From NCBI RefSeq assembly GCF_010994755.1, contig NZ_WHSB02000006.1:248001-312000 (forward strand): a stretch of 64,000 nt of DNA, in the 5' to 3' direction. Shown piece by piece: positions 21,497-29,051 of the stretch. How positions within the stretch are numbered: the first letter of the stretch is position 1; each line of letters opens with the position of its first letter. The stretch is from Shinella lacus (GTDB lineage: Bacteria; Pseudomonadota; Alphaproteobacteria; Rhizobiales; Rhizobiaceae). The translations under genes were made by a program, and so were the position numbers. The notes below the pieces were generated by a model, which was not told the DNA's origin, did no database searches, and was given only the letters and a program-made list of their open reading frames with translations.

Positions 21497-22315
21497 ATGC
21501 TTTTATTACGTCGTTTTTGCCAGTTTCTCATCTTCGTCGCGCTGACAATCCTCACCCAGATCGGTGGCGTCGCCTATCTTCTGGCTTTGCTCGCAACCCG
21601 TGTTTTGGGCAAGCGGCGTCTCGCGGCAACGTTCGGGCTGTTCATCCTTTTCTACGCCGCCATGGCCGTTACAGCGAATTTTGTTGCGCCGACATTCGGG
21701 CGGGTTCTGCTATCCTGCATTCCGGGTGAGAGGGGGAGTGTCTTCGTCAAGTCGCCGATCTATTGCCTGCTGAACCGTAACTACGTGACGCCGCCGATGC
21801 GTGATCTCGTGACGGCGCTTGCGGAAGATTTGGACCGCGAATTCCCCGGCACTGCCACGGTCGCGCTGGATGGCAACTTTCCCTTTTGGGACGGTTTCCC
21901 GCTGCTTCCGCATCTTTCCCATGACGATGGCAAGAAGCTCGATCTCGCGTTCTACTACAAGACTGCGGACGGCGACTTCCTCAATGGCGCAACGCGGTCG
22001 CCGATCGGCTATTTTGCCTTCGAGGAACCGGCAGCGGGTGACGAACAGCCCTGCAAAGGAAGGAAAGACGTGATCACCACGCGGTGGAATTTCGCATGGT
22101 TGCAGCCGTTCTTTCCTGCCTACGGAATCGAAGAGCAGCGCACTGCCTTCGCCCTTCGTTGGCTTTCCACGGAAGGTGTCGAAAGGTTCGGCCTGGATAA
22201 AATCTTCCTGGAGCCGCATATCAAGAATGCGCTTGGCCTAAGCTCCGATACGATCCGCTTTCAGGGATGCCGCGCCGCCCGCCACGACGACCATATTCAT
22301 ATCCAGATCAGGTAA
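21497..22315 (+). CDS. Membrane-anchored protein with LAS/MepA-like peptidase motifs
   Basis: 272 residues. Two N-terminal membrane helices (about 6-35 and 42-66) precede an exported domain. That domain holds HLSHDDGKKLDLAF, which fits the HxxGxxxD zinc motif of LAS metallopeptidases (His at 0, Gly at +3, Asp at +7), and ends with ARHDDHIHIQIR, close to the HDDHxHV motif of MepA, a penicillin-insensitive murein endopeptidase. A cell-wall peptidase role is inferred. The rest of the sequence is not recognisably MepA. A longer frame from 21431 is possible, but ATG 21497 begins right before the first helix. Confidence 0.72.
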   Translation: MLLLRRFCQFLIFVALTILTQIGGVAYLLALLATRVLGKRRLAATFGLFILFYAAMAVTANFVAPTFGRVLLSCIPGERGSVFVKSPIYCLLNRNYVTPPMRDLVTALAEDLDREFPGTATVALDGNFPFWDGFPLLPHLSHDDGKKLDLAFYYKTADGDFLNGATRSPIGYFAFEEPAAGDEQPCKGRKDVITTRWNFAWLQPFFPAYGIEEQRTAFALRWLSTEGVERFGLDKIFLEPHIKNALGLSSDTIRFQGCRAARHDDHIHIQIR

Positions 22316-22453
22316 AGCCAACATCGTCACACCATGACGCGGCCTTGGTCTGCTTCGGCCTGAACACCCGCCTTGGCAGGATCGCGCCAATTGCCCACTC
22401 CCTTGTTCTTTGGCAACTTGTTACCGTCGATGCCGTTACAAAAGGGGGATCGG

Positions 22454-22858
22454 GTGCTTCGAAAAGGAATTTCATTTGCGCGAGCGCTCTGTGTGCTTTC
22501 AGCAATATTTGCGACTGGAGCAGTAGCTTTGGCCACCGATTTCGCAAAAAATGAACAAGCGCGTCAGGCATTGCGCGAGGAAGGCGATGATTGCCTGACA
22601 GCAAGACCGATTCGTCATTTCGCATATTTCGGGACACCCGTAGCAAGACAGCAGTATCGCGAATTTCTGTTGGCGCGCGGGTATGAAATTAATCGCGAAG
22701 GCAATGAAGATTATCAGCCAAAGCTTTGGAGCGTCGTGTTTTCCAAGGTGCAAGTTCCGATTGATATCGACAACGAGACGGAGGTTCTTGACGCCAAGGC
22801 CGTCACCTTCGGCGGCGAGTACGACGGTTGGGAAACCGAAGTCCGCCGCGGCTTGTGA
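22454..22858 (+). CDS. RraB-like protein with N-terminal signal/anchor segment
   Basis: 134 residues. After a basic start there is a hydrophobic segment (ALCVLSAIFATGAVALA), then a domain that reads like the RraB family (regulator of RNase E): DDCLTARPIRHFAYFGTPVAR, a Trp-Ser beta-strand, and the hallmark FGGEYDGWETEV at the C-terminus. Typical RraB is cytoplasmic with no signal; the leader here is unusual and suggests export or anchoring. The GTG at 22454 has GGGGGAT just upstream. It follows the MepA-like gene by 138 bases in the same lower-GC patch. Confidence 0.68.
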   Translation: MLRKGISFARALCVLSAIFATGAVALATDFAKNEQARQALREEGDDCLTARPIRHFAYFGTPVARQQYREFLLARGYEINREGNEDYQPKLWSVVFSKVQVPIDIDNETEVLDAKAVTFGGEYDGWETEVRRGL

Positions 22859-22948
22859 CTGGTCAGAGGCGCAAGCAAACACTCTGCCGCATTGAATCGG
22901 CAGCCATTTGAGGGCGAATATGGCCGGCCTGCCGAGGGGCGTTACCCC

Positions 22949-24247
22949 TCAGCTTGCTGCGCGCTCCGGTACCGTGCCGCGCGCGAGCGAGCGGCTGATG
23001 TCGCCAGCCGAGACGAGGTGCTCCAGCGGGCCGATGGCCGAGATTGTCGGGACCGTGTCGAAGAACAGGCGGCCGGCGAGGTCGGTGAGGCGTTCGATGG
23101 TGATGCCTTGCAGGCGTTCCATCAGCTCCTCGTTGGGGATCGGGCGGCCGTAGAGCATCATCTGGCGGGCGATCTGGCCGGCGCGGGCGGCGGGGCTTTC
23201 CTGGCCCATCAATAGCTGGGCGCGGATTTGGGCGCGGGCGCGCTCGATTTCCTGCTGCTCGATGTTCTCAGACGACTTGCGCAGCTCGTCGAAGATGACG
23301 GGCATCAGCTCGGGCAGGTTCTCGCCGCCGGTCGCGGCATGGATGCCGAATATGCCGGTATCGGAAAAGCCCCAGTGGAAGGCGTAGATCGAGTAACACA
23401 GGCCGCGATGCTCGCGCACTTCCTGGAAGAGGCGCGAGGACATGCCGCCGCCCAGGATGTTGGCGAGGATCTGCGAACAGTAGAAGTCGCGGGCGTGATA
23501 GGCCTTGCCCTCGAAGCCGAGCAGCACCTGTGCATCCATCAGGTCGCGCGTCTCGCGAATGTCGCCGCCGGTGTAGCGGGCCGGCTCGAAGACCGGCGAG
23601 ATTTTCGGCGCGGTCGGAAGCGTCGAGAACCGGTCCTCGACCTGGCGCACGAAGTCCTCGTGGTTCACCGCGCCGGCCGCGACGACGAACATGCGGTCCG
23701 TCGTATAGTTGCGGTCGAGATAGTGGCGGATCTCGCCGGGCGAGAAGGACAGCACCGAGTCCGGCGTGCCGAGAATGGCGCGGCCGATGATCTGGTCGCG
23801 ATAGGCGACCTCGGAGAACTTGTCGAAGACCACGTCGTCGGGCGTGTCGTTGGCCGCGCCGATTTCCTGCAGGATGACGTGTTTCTCGCGGCGAAGCTCT
23901 TCCTCGTCGAAGACGGATTCTGTCAGGATGTCGGCAAGGATATCGACTGCGAGCGGGACGTGGTCCTTCAGCACGCGGGCATAGTAGGAGGTGGTTTCCG
24001 TCGATGTCGCAGCGTTGACCTCGCCGCCGACATTTTCGATTTCCTCGGCGATCTCGCGGGCGGAGCGGCGCTCCGTGCCCTTGAAGGCCATGTGTTCGAG
24101 GAGATGGGCGATGCCGTGCTCGTCCGTGGTTTCGTTGCGCGACCCCGACTTGATCCACACGCCGAGAGCGACGCTCTCGAGATGCGGCATGTTTTCGGTC
24201 ACCACGGTCAACCCGGACGGAAGCCGGGTGCACTCAACTTTCATCAT
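22949..24247 (-). CDS. M16 family zinc peptidase (processing-peptidase-like)
   Basis: About 432 residues, pitrilysin/MPP family. The inverted zinc motif HxxEH is seen as HLLEHMAFKGT (about residue 50), with the distal Glu in ENVGGEVNAATSTETTSYYARV and the C-terminal RARAQIRAQLLMGQES. Bacterial relatives resemble the beta subunit of mitochondrial processing peptidase. It lies directly downstream of thrC (18 bases), an arrangement conserved in Rhizobiales. The start may be either tandem ATG at 24247/24244 or GTG 24253. Confidence 0.94.
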   Translation of the reverse strand: MMKVECTRLPSGLTVVTENMPHLESVALGVWIKSGSRNETTDEHGIAHLLEHMAFKGTERRSAREIAEEIENVGGEVNAATSTETTSYYARVLKDHVPLAVDILADILTESVFDEEELRREKHVILQEIGAANDTPDDVVFDKFSEVAYRDQIIGRAILGTPDSVLSFSPGEIRHYLDRNYTTDRMFVVAAGAVNHEDFVRQVEDRFSTLPTAPKISPVFEPARYTGGDIRETRDLMDAQVLLGFEGKAYHARDFYCSQILANILGGGMSSRLFQEVREHRGLCYSIYAFHWGFSDTGIFGIHAATGGENLPELMPVIFDELRKSSENIEQQEIERARAQIRAQLLMGQESPAARAGQIARQMMLYGRPIPNEELMERLQGITIERLTDLAGRLFFDTVPTISAIGPLEHLVSAGDISRSLARGTVPERAAS

Positions 24248-24264
24248 GCGCACTTTCTGCGTTT

Positions 24265-25668
24265 CTAGCCTCGAACCCGCGTCTGTTTCCCGATGAAGTC
24301 TTCCAACCCATCGAGCTCCGCATCGAGGACGTCGAACCGCTCCTCCCTTTGCATGAGGTCAGCAAGCCACGACGGAAGCGCCGGGTCAATACCGCATGCC
24401 GATTTTACTGCGGCGGGGAATTTGGCCGGGTGGGCGGTGGCAAGCGTAACCATCGGCGCACCGGGCTTCTCGTGCTTGGCGGCGACGAAGACGCCGATTG
24501 CCGAATGCGGATCGAGCAGGTAGCCGGTCTTCTTCAGCGTGTCCTTGATCGTCTGGGCCACCTGCTTTTCTGTCGCGCGGCCGGCGCGGAACTTCTTGCG
24601 GATCGTCTTCAGCGCGCCCTCTTCGATCTCGAAGGCATTGGATTGCTTGAGGCTTTCCATCGCGCGGCGCACGGCGCCGGCATCGCGGTCATTGGCCTCG
24701 AACAGCAGGCGTTCGAAGTTCGACGAGATCTGGATGTCCATGGAAGGCGAGGTGGTGGCCTTGACGCCCTTCATCTCGTAGCGGCCGGTCTTCAGCGTGC
24801 GGGCGAGGATGTCGTTCTCGTTGGTGGCGATGACCAGCTTGTCGATCGGCAGGCCCATGCGCTTGGCGGCATAGCCGGCGAAGATGTCGCCGAAATTGCC
24901 GGTCGGTACGGTGAAGGAGATCTTCCGGTCCGGCCCGCCGAGCGCCACGGCGCTGGTGAAGTAATAGACGATCTGGGCCATGATGCGCGCCCAGTTGATC
25001 GAGTTGACGCCGGAGAGCTTGACCCGGTCGCGGAATTTCACGTCGTTGAACATCGCCTTCACGAGGTTCTGGCAATCGTCGAAATTGCCCTTGATGGCGA
25101 GCGCATGCACGTTCTTTTCCGTCGACGTGGTCATCTGGCGCTGCTGCACCGGCGAGACCTTGCCTTCCGGGAAGAGGATGAAGATGTCGGTGCGCTCGCG
25201 GCCGGCAAAGGCGTCGATCGCTGCGCCCCCGGTATCGCCCGAGGTGGCGCCGACGATGGTGGCGCGTTCACCGCGCACAGTCAGGGCATGGTCCATCAGG
25301 CGGGCGAGAAGCTGCATCGCCACGTCCTTGAAGGCGAGCGTCGTGCCGTGGAAGAGCTCCAGCACGAAGGCATTCGGGCCGGTCTGGACCAGCGGCGCGA
25401 TCGCCGGATGGCGGAAGGTCGCGTAGGCCTCGTCGATCATCGCGCGGAATTTGTCGGCCGGAATGTCGCCCTCGACGAAGGGGGAGAGCACGGTGAAGGC
25501 GATCTCCTCATAGGATTTTCCGCGCAGTGCCCGGATTTGCTTCTTGGAGAAGGTCGGCCATTCGCGCGGCACATAGAGGCCGCCATCGCGGGCAAGGCCC
25601 GCCAGAAGCGCATCGGAGAAACCGAGGGAAGGGGCCTCGCCCCGCGTCGAAACATAATCCACGTTCAC
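24265..25668 (-). CDS. thrC: Threonine synthase
   Basis: Converts O-phosphohomoserine to threonine with PLP. The 467-residue length and the N-terminal YVSTRGEAPSLGFSDALLAGLARDGGLYVP are typical of the long (class II) enzyme. The PLP lysine is in ELFHGTTLAFKDVAMQ, and the phosphate loop is ATSGDTGGAAIDAF. The start is GTG at 25668 with AGGA upstream; GTG 25662 is an alternative. Together with thrB it completes the last two steps of threonine synthesis. Confidence 0.97.
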   Translation of the reverse strand: MNVDYVSTRGEAPSLGFSDALLAGLARDGGLYVPREWPTFSKKQIRALRGKSYEEIAFTVLSPFVEGDIPADKFRAMIDEAYATFRHPAIAPLVQTGPNAFVLELFHGTTLAFKDVAMQLLARLMDHALTVRGERATIVGATSGDTGGAAIDAFAGRERTDIFILFPEGKVSPVQQRQMTTSTEKNVHALAIKGNFDDCQNLVKAMFNDVKFRDRVKLSGVNSINWARIMAQIVYYFTSAVALGGPDRKISFTVPTGNFGDIFAGYAAKRMGLPIDKLVIATNENDILARTLKTGRYEMKGVKATTSPSMDIQISSNFERLLFEANDRDAGAVRRAMESLKQSNAFEIEEGALKTIRKKFRAGRATEKQVAQTIKDTLKKTGYLLDPHSAIGVFVAAKHEKPGAPMVTLATAHPAKFPAAVKSACGIDPALPSWLADLMQREERFDVLDAELDGLEDFIGKQTRVRG

Positions 25669-25994
25669 AGGTCCTTGGAAATGTTGGCTATTTCGAGCGA
25701 TGGAAATCGCAAAATTCTACAATCGCTACGTACCAGCGCTTTTTTGCCCAGTCTAGCGAAAGGCCACGGGTGCCGCGGGTCTCTTTGCGGCAGATCGTGG
25801 CAAGCCGTTGCGCCTTGCCCGTTCGTGGTGGGAAACGGGCTTTTCGAAATTCTGCGGGCGGATTCATTCGACAATCGATTTTTCGCCACGCCGCTGCTAT
25901 AGACCATCGCCTAGGGCCGTGAAAAGGCCCGCCAGAAGAGTTCCGAAAGGCTTGGACGCCGGGGGCGGGGCCTGATTGCAGGGGTTACAGTAAC
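25669..25994. other. Intergenic region between divergent thrC and lipoprotein gene
   Basis: No convincing gene or RNA. It should hold the thrC promoter and that of the lipoprotein gene. I looked for a Thr-rich leader peptide and attenuator before thrC and saw none. Confidence 0.5.
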
Positions 25995-26552
25995 GTGTTT
26001 GGAATGACCATTCGCCGCTTTCTCGGCATCTCCCTTCTCGCCGTCGTTGCCGGTTGCAACCAGACCGACAAGCCCGCCGACATGGGCGTCAACAGCGACC
26101 CGTCCGGCGCGCAGACCGCCGCCCAGCAGCAGACGCAGACCGCCATCGTGCAGGGCTCGTGCCCGCAGGTCTACCTGCGTGACGGCACCGCGGTGCTGCG
26201 CCGCTACGCCAAGGGCGCCAAGGACGATCCGCAGAACCTGCTCTACCAGGTGACGCTGGCCGACACGACGCGCCGCTGCGTGCTGAACGAAAGCCAACTC
26301 GTGATGACCGTGATGGTGCAGGGCCGCGTGGTCACCGGTCCGGCAAGCTCCGGCGGAACCGTCAACGTGCCGATCCGCGTCGCCGCAAGCGACGGCAGCA
26401 CGACGCTCTATTCCGAGCTCATCCAGTATCCGGTGAACACGGACGCCGGCCAGTTCATCTTCACCAAGGGCGAAGTCGCGATCCCCGGCGGTTCGGGCGG
26501 CTTTACCAAGGTCTATGTCGGCTTCGACGAAGGCCCGTACAACACGAAATAA
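25995..26552 (+). CDS. Putative lipoprotein of unknown function
   Basis: 185 residues. A lipoprotein signal is visible (FLGISLLAVVAGC, Cys about residue 21), so the protein should be lipid-anchored in the envelope. A Gln/Thr-rich linker (AAQQQTQTA) leads to a beta-rich domain with CPQVYLRDGTAVLRRYAKGA and a second Cys (TTRRCVLNESQLVMTV). Relatives are common in Rhizobiales without known function. The start may be GTG 25995 or ATG 26004. A strong terminator follows. Confidence 0.85.
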   Translation: MFGMTIRRFLGISLLAVVAGCNQTDKPADMGVNSDPSGAQTAAQQQTQTAIVQGSCPQVYLRDGTAVLRRYAKGAKDDPQNLLYQVTLADTTRRCVLNESQLVMTVMVQGRVVTGPASSGGTVNVPIRVAASDGSTTLYSELIQYPVNTDAGQFIFTKGEVAIPGGSGGFTKVYVGFDEGPYNTK

Positions 26553-26572
26553 TGGGTTCGACAGACCCGACG

Positions 26573-26608
26573 AAAAAGGCCGCGGAAGATTGCTTCCGCG
26601 GCCTTTTT
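26573..26608 (+). terminator. Rho-independent terminator
   Basis: Sixteen-base perfect stem (AAAAAGGCCGCGGAAG with its complement) around the loop ATTG, ending in a T run. It lies 21 bases after the lipoprotein stop and just before the stop of the convergent HAD gene. The A/T flanks make it work on both strands. Confidence 0.9.
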
Positions 26609-26630
26609 CGTTTTCAGAAAGTCGAAGCGC

Positions 26631-27320
26631 TCAGATCGCTTCCTGCCACTCCGCAAGCGCCGCGATCACGCCCGGCAGTTCGCTCATGCGCGAGATCACG
26701 GTCTCTGCGCCGGCTTCCGTCAGGCGGTCGGCATGGGAGGGGTAGGTGTGCGAGGCGCCGGTGAAGCCGACGACGCGCATGCCGGCAGCGCGCGCACCGG
26801 CAATGCCGTGCACGGAGTCTTCGATCACCAGCGTGTTGGCCGGATCGGCGTCGAACTGTTTTGCGCCGTGCAGGAAGATGTCCGGCTTCGGCTTGACGCG
26901 ATCGGGACCGAGATCCTTGGCCGAGTAGATATGCGGCGCAAAGACCTCCTTGAGGCCGACCTTCGAGAGCATCATGTCGAGGCGGTGCAAGGACGAGTTC
27001 GAGCAGATGCAATAGGGCTTGCGGATGCGCGACAGCATCAACTTGACGCCGTCGATGACCTGCACCTCCGCGGCAAGCCGTTCGTCGAGCAGCTTTTCCG
27101 ACTTGTCGAGCAGCGAGGCGGAGAGGGGGATGGATGCCTCGCGCTCGATGGTGAGCAGGATATTGTGCCAGGTCATGCCGGCAAAACGCTCGCCCATTTC
27201 CTCGACGCCGATCGGGTAGCCCGCCTCGGTGAGGAGCCGCGATTCCACTTCCGCCGCGATGATTTCCGAATCGACCAGAACGCCGTCGCAGTCGAAGATG
27301 ATGAGGTCGAAACCGTCCAT
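26631..27320 (-). CDS. HAD-superfamily hydrolase (beta-phosphoglucomutase-like)
   Basis: 229 residues, HAD subfamily IA. Motif I is FDCDGVLVDSEIIAAEV, motif II ICSNSS, motif III the Lys in RVKPKPDIFLHGAKQ and motif IV VIEDSVHGIAGARAAGM. A sugar-phosphate or other small phosphate ester is the likely substrate, but it cannot be assigned from sequence. Single gene read toward the lipoprotein gene with the shared bidirectional terminator. Confidence 0.9.
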   Translation of the reverse strand: MDGFDLIIFDCDGVLVDSEIIAAEVESRLLTEAGYPIGVEEMGERFAGMTWHNILLTIEREASIPLSASLLDKSEKLLDERLAAEVQVIDGVKLMLSRIRKPYCICSNSSLHRLDMMLSKVGLKEVFAPHIYSAKDLGPDRVKPKPDIFLHGAKQFDADPANTLVIEDSVHGIAGARAAGMRVVGFTGASHTYPSHADRLTEAGAETVISRMSELPGVIAALAEWQEAI

Positions 27321-27447
27321 GACATGCCGTCTTTCAAGTGGGGGTCAGGAGGGGCGCGCAAGCGCCCATGAAGTCGCGGCTTCCCTACACGAAAGGGGCC
27401 TCTCGGACAATTGCCGATTAAGCGCACGAGCTATGCGCGCGCCGTCC

Positions 27448-28125
27448 TCACGGAAACAGCGCCATGAACCGCCGCTCGCCCTCGGCGGTGAAGCGGATGG
27501 CGCGGCTGTCCTTCTCGCGCTTCGCCCAGCCATCGGCGATGAAGAGGGCGAGCAGCGCCTCGCCGAGCGAACCCGCCAAGTGCGAGCGCCGCTCGCTCCA
27601 GTCGAGGCAGGTGCGGCAGACCGGGCGGCGCTGGGCCTTCAGCGCGGCAAGGTCGATGCCGATGGCGGCGATGCGGGTCTCTCCCGATGGCGTCAGCGCG
27701 GCATCGCCGCCATCGAGCGTTACGTCGCCGTCGCCCACCAGCCGATCGAGCATGCGCACGCCAAAATCGCCGGCGAGATGGTTGTAGCAGACGCGCGCCT
27801 TGCGCAGCGCCGGGTCCTTCGGCCCGGGCCGCGTGCGCATGTGGCCGCGGTTCGCGGCAAAGCCCATGATGTTTTCGAGCATCAGGCCCACCGCATCGTC
27901 GGCAAGCGCGAAATAGCGGTGCCGGCCCTGCTTGCGCTGCGCGATTAGCCCGCCGGTCTCCAGCTTGGAAAGGTGCGAGCTGGCGGTTTGCAGGGTGATG
28001 CCGGCGACGCCCGCAAGCTCGGTCGCCGTCAACGCCTGCCCGCCCATCAGCGCGGTCAGCATGTTGGCGCGGGCGGGATCGCCGATCAGCGCGCCGATCT
28101 GGGAAATGTCCGGTCCTTCTTTCAT
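27448..28125 (-). CDS. ArsR-family winged-helix regulator
   Basis: 225 residues. The N-terminal winged helix (about 8-90) shows the ArsR pattern: IGDPARANMLTALMGGQALTATELAGVAGITLQTASSHLSKLETGGLIAQRKQGRHRYFALAD in shortened form spans dimerisation helix, recognition helix and wing. A C-terminal domain of about 130 residues has Cys and His residues (CYNHLAGDFG, CRTCLDWSERR). It is divergent from the NIPSNAP-ABM pair and probably controls it. The start at 28125 fits the family; the frame runs further upstream. Confidence 0.88.
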   Translation of the reverse strand: MKEGPDISQIGALIGDPARANMLTALMGGQALTATELAGVAGITLQTASSHLSKLETGGLIAQRKQGRHRYFALADDAVGLMLENIMGFAANRGHMRTRPGPKDPALRKARVCYNHLAGDFGVRMLDRLVGDGDVTLDGGDAALTPSGETRIAAIGIDLAALKAQRRPVCRTCLDWSERRSHLAGSLGEALLALFIADGWAKREKDSRAIRFTAEGERRFMALFP

Positions 28126-28189
28126 ACTTCGATGATAGCCGAAGCATTCACCTCCGGCAATGTGGGAAAAGGGGTCATCGCAAACAGAC

Positions 28190-28234
28190 GCAATACCGGC
28201 AAACGTGCGTAAGCGGTTTTGCGTCCGGGATTGC
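28190..28234. repeat. Dispersed palindromic repeat, copy 1
   Basis: A 45-base element running from GCAATACCGG to CCGGGATTGC with the core AAGCGGTTTTGCGTCCGG. It is about 90% identical to the copy at 44145-44188. The ends are inverted repeats of each other. It lies between the ArsR-type regulator and the NIPSNAP gene. Confidence 0.8.
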
Positions 28235-28255
28235 GCCAAACAGGAAGAAATCACG

Positions 28256-28585
28256 ATGATCACCTGCTTCATCCGCTACGAGATCGACCCCTTCAAGAAG
28301 GACGCCTTCGCCACCTATGCCCGCAACTGGGGTCAGGCGATCCCGCGCTGCGGCGCAGACCTGATCGGCTATTTCGGCCCGCACGAAGGCTCCGTCACCA
28401 CCGCCTACGGCGTCTACAACATCGAAAATCTCGCCGCCTATGAGGCCTACCGCGCGAGGCTCGCCGCCGATCCGCTCGGCCGGGAAAATTACGACTTCTC
28501 CCGCAGCGAGCGCTTCATCCTGAAGGAGGACCGCATCTTCCTGAAAAACGTCTCGCTGCCGCACGCACCGAAGGTGACGCCATGA
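28256..28585 (+). CDS. NIPSNAP family protein
   Basis: 109 residues with a ferredoxin-like (dimeric alpha/beta barrel) pattern of the NIPSNAP family: ITCFIRYEIDPFKKDAFATYA, GADLIGYFGPHEGS, then LAAYEAYRARLAADP. The function of these proteins is unknown; they may bind or degrade small molecules. The ATG at 28256 is preceded by AGGAAG. Its stop overlaps the next start by four bases, and it is divergent from an ArsR-type regulator. Confidence 0.87.
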   Translation: MITCFIRYEIDPFKKDAFATYARNWGQAIPRCGADLIGYFGPHEGSVTTAYGVYNIENLAAYEAYRARLAADPLGRENYDFSRSERFILKEDRIFLKNVSLPHAPKVTP

Positions 28586-28929
28586 TCGCCGTCATCTTCG
28601 AGGTCGTGCCCGCGCCCGGCCGCATCGATCTCTACCTCGACACCGCACGAGACCTGCGCCCGCTGCTCGACGACATCGACGGCTTCCTTTCCATCGAGCG
28701 TTTCTGCAGCCTCACCGACCCGACGCGGCTGCTCTCACTCTCCTTCTGGCGCGACGAGGCGGCGGTAAAGGCCTGGCGCAACACCGAGGAACACCGCGCC
28801 GCCCAGGCCATGGGCCGCGACGGCGTGCTCGACGCCTACCGGCTGCGCATTGCGAGCGTGGTGCGGGACTACGGGCTGAATGACAGGGACGAGGCGCCGG
28901 AGGATAGCCGGGCGTTTCATGCGGCGTGA
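28582..28929 (+). CDS. Antibiotic biosynthesis monooxygenase (ABM) domain protein
   Basis: 115 residues with the ABM fold: IAVIFEVVPAPGRIDLYLDTA, LRPLLDDIDGFLSIERF and LLSLSFWRDEAAVKAWRNTEEHRAAQ. Such small dimeric proteins act as cofactor-free monooxygenases or haem-degrading enzymes in some relatives. It overlaps the NIPSNAP gene (ATGA), so the two similar folds are made together and might form a heteromeric complex; this is inference. Confidence 0.87.
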   Translation: MIAVIFEVVPAPGRIDLYLDTARDLRPLLDDIDGFLSIERFCSLTDPTRLLSLSFWRDEAAVKAWRNTEEHRAAQAMGRDGVLDAYRLRIASVVRDYGLNDRDEAPEDSRAFHAA

Positions 28930-28990
28930 CCAGAGAGCGGCCCACTCATGGTAGGCCATTCCAGTTCGTTTATGGGACTCTCAACCCTTT

Positions 28991-29029
28991 CATCCGTCAT
29001 CCTCGGGCTTGACCTGAGGATGACGGATG
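28991..29029. repeat. REP-like inverted repeat / bidirectional terminator
   Basis: Arms CATCCGTCATCCTC and GAGGATGACGGATG are perfect complements of 14 bases around GGGCTTGACCT. The CCTCGGGCTTGAC core is common in rhizobial intergenic regions. It lies between the convergent ABM and VWA genes, 21 bases before the end of the latter, and could terminate both. Confidence 0.8.
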
Positions 29030-29051
29030 AGGGTGGGGCGTCTGTTTTAGC

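Noticed and set aside
25665-25907. 80-codon minus-strand frame upstream of thrC as a leader peptide
   Set aside because: No Thr/Ile run, no attenuator hairpins and no plausible ribosome binding site.
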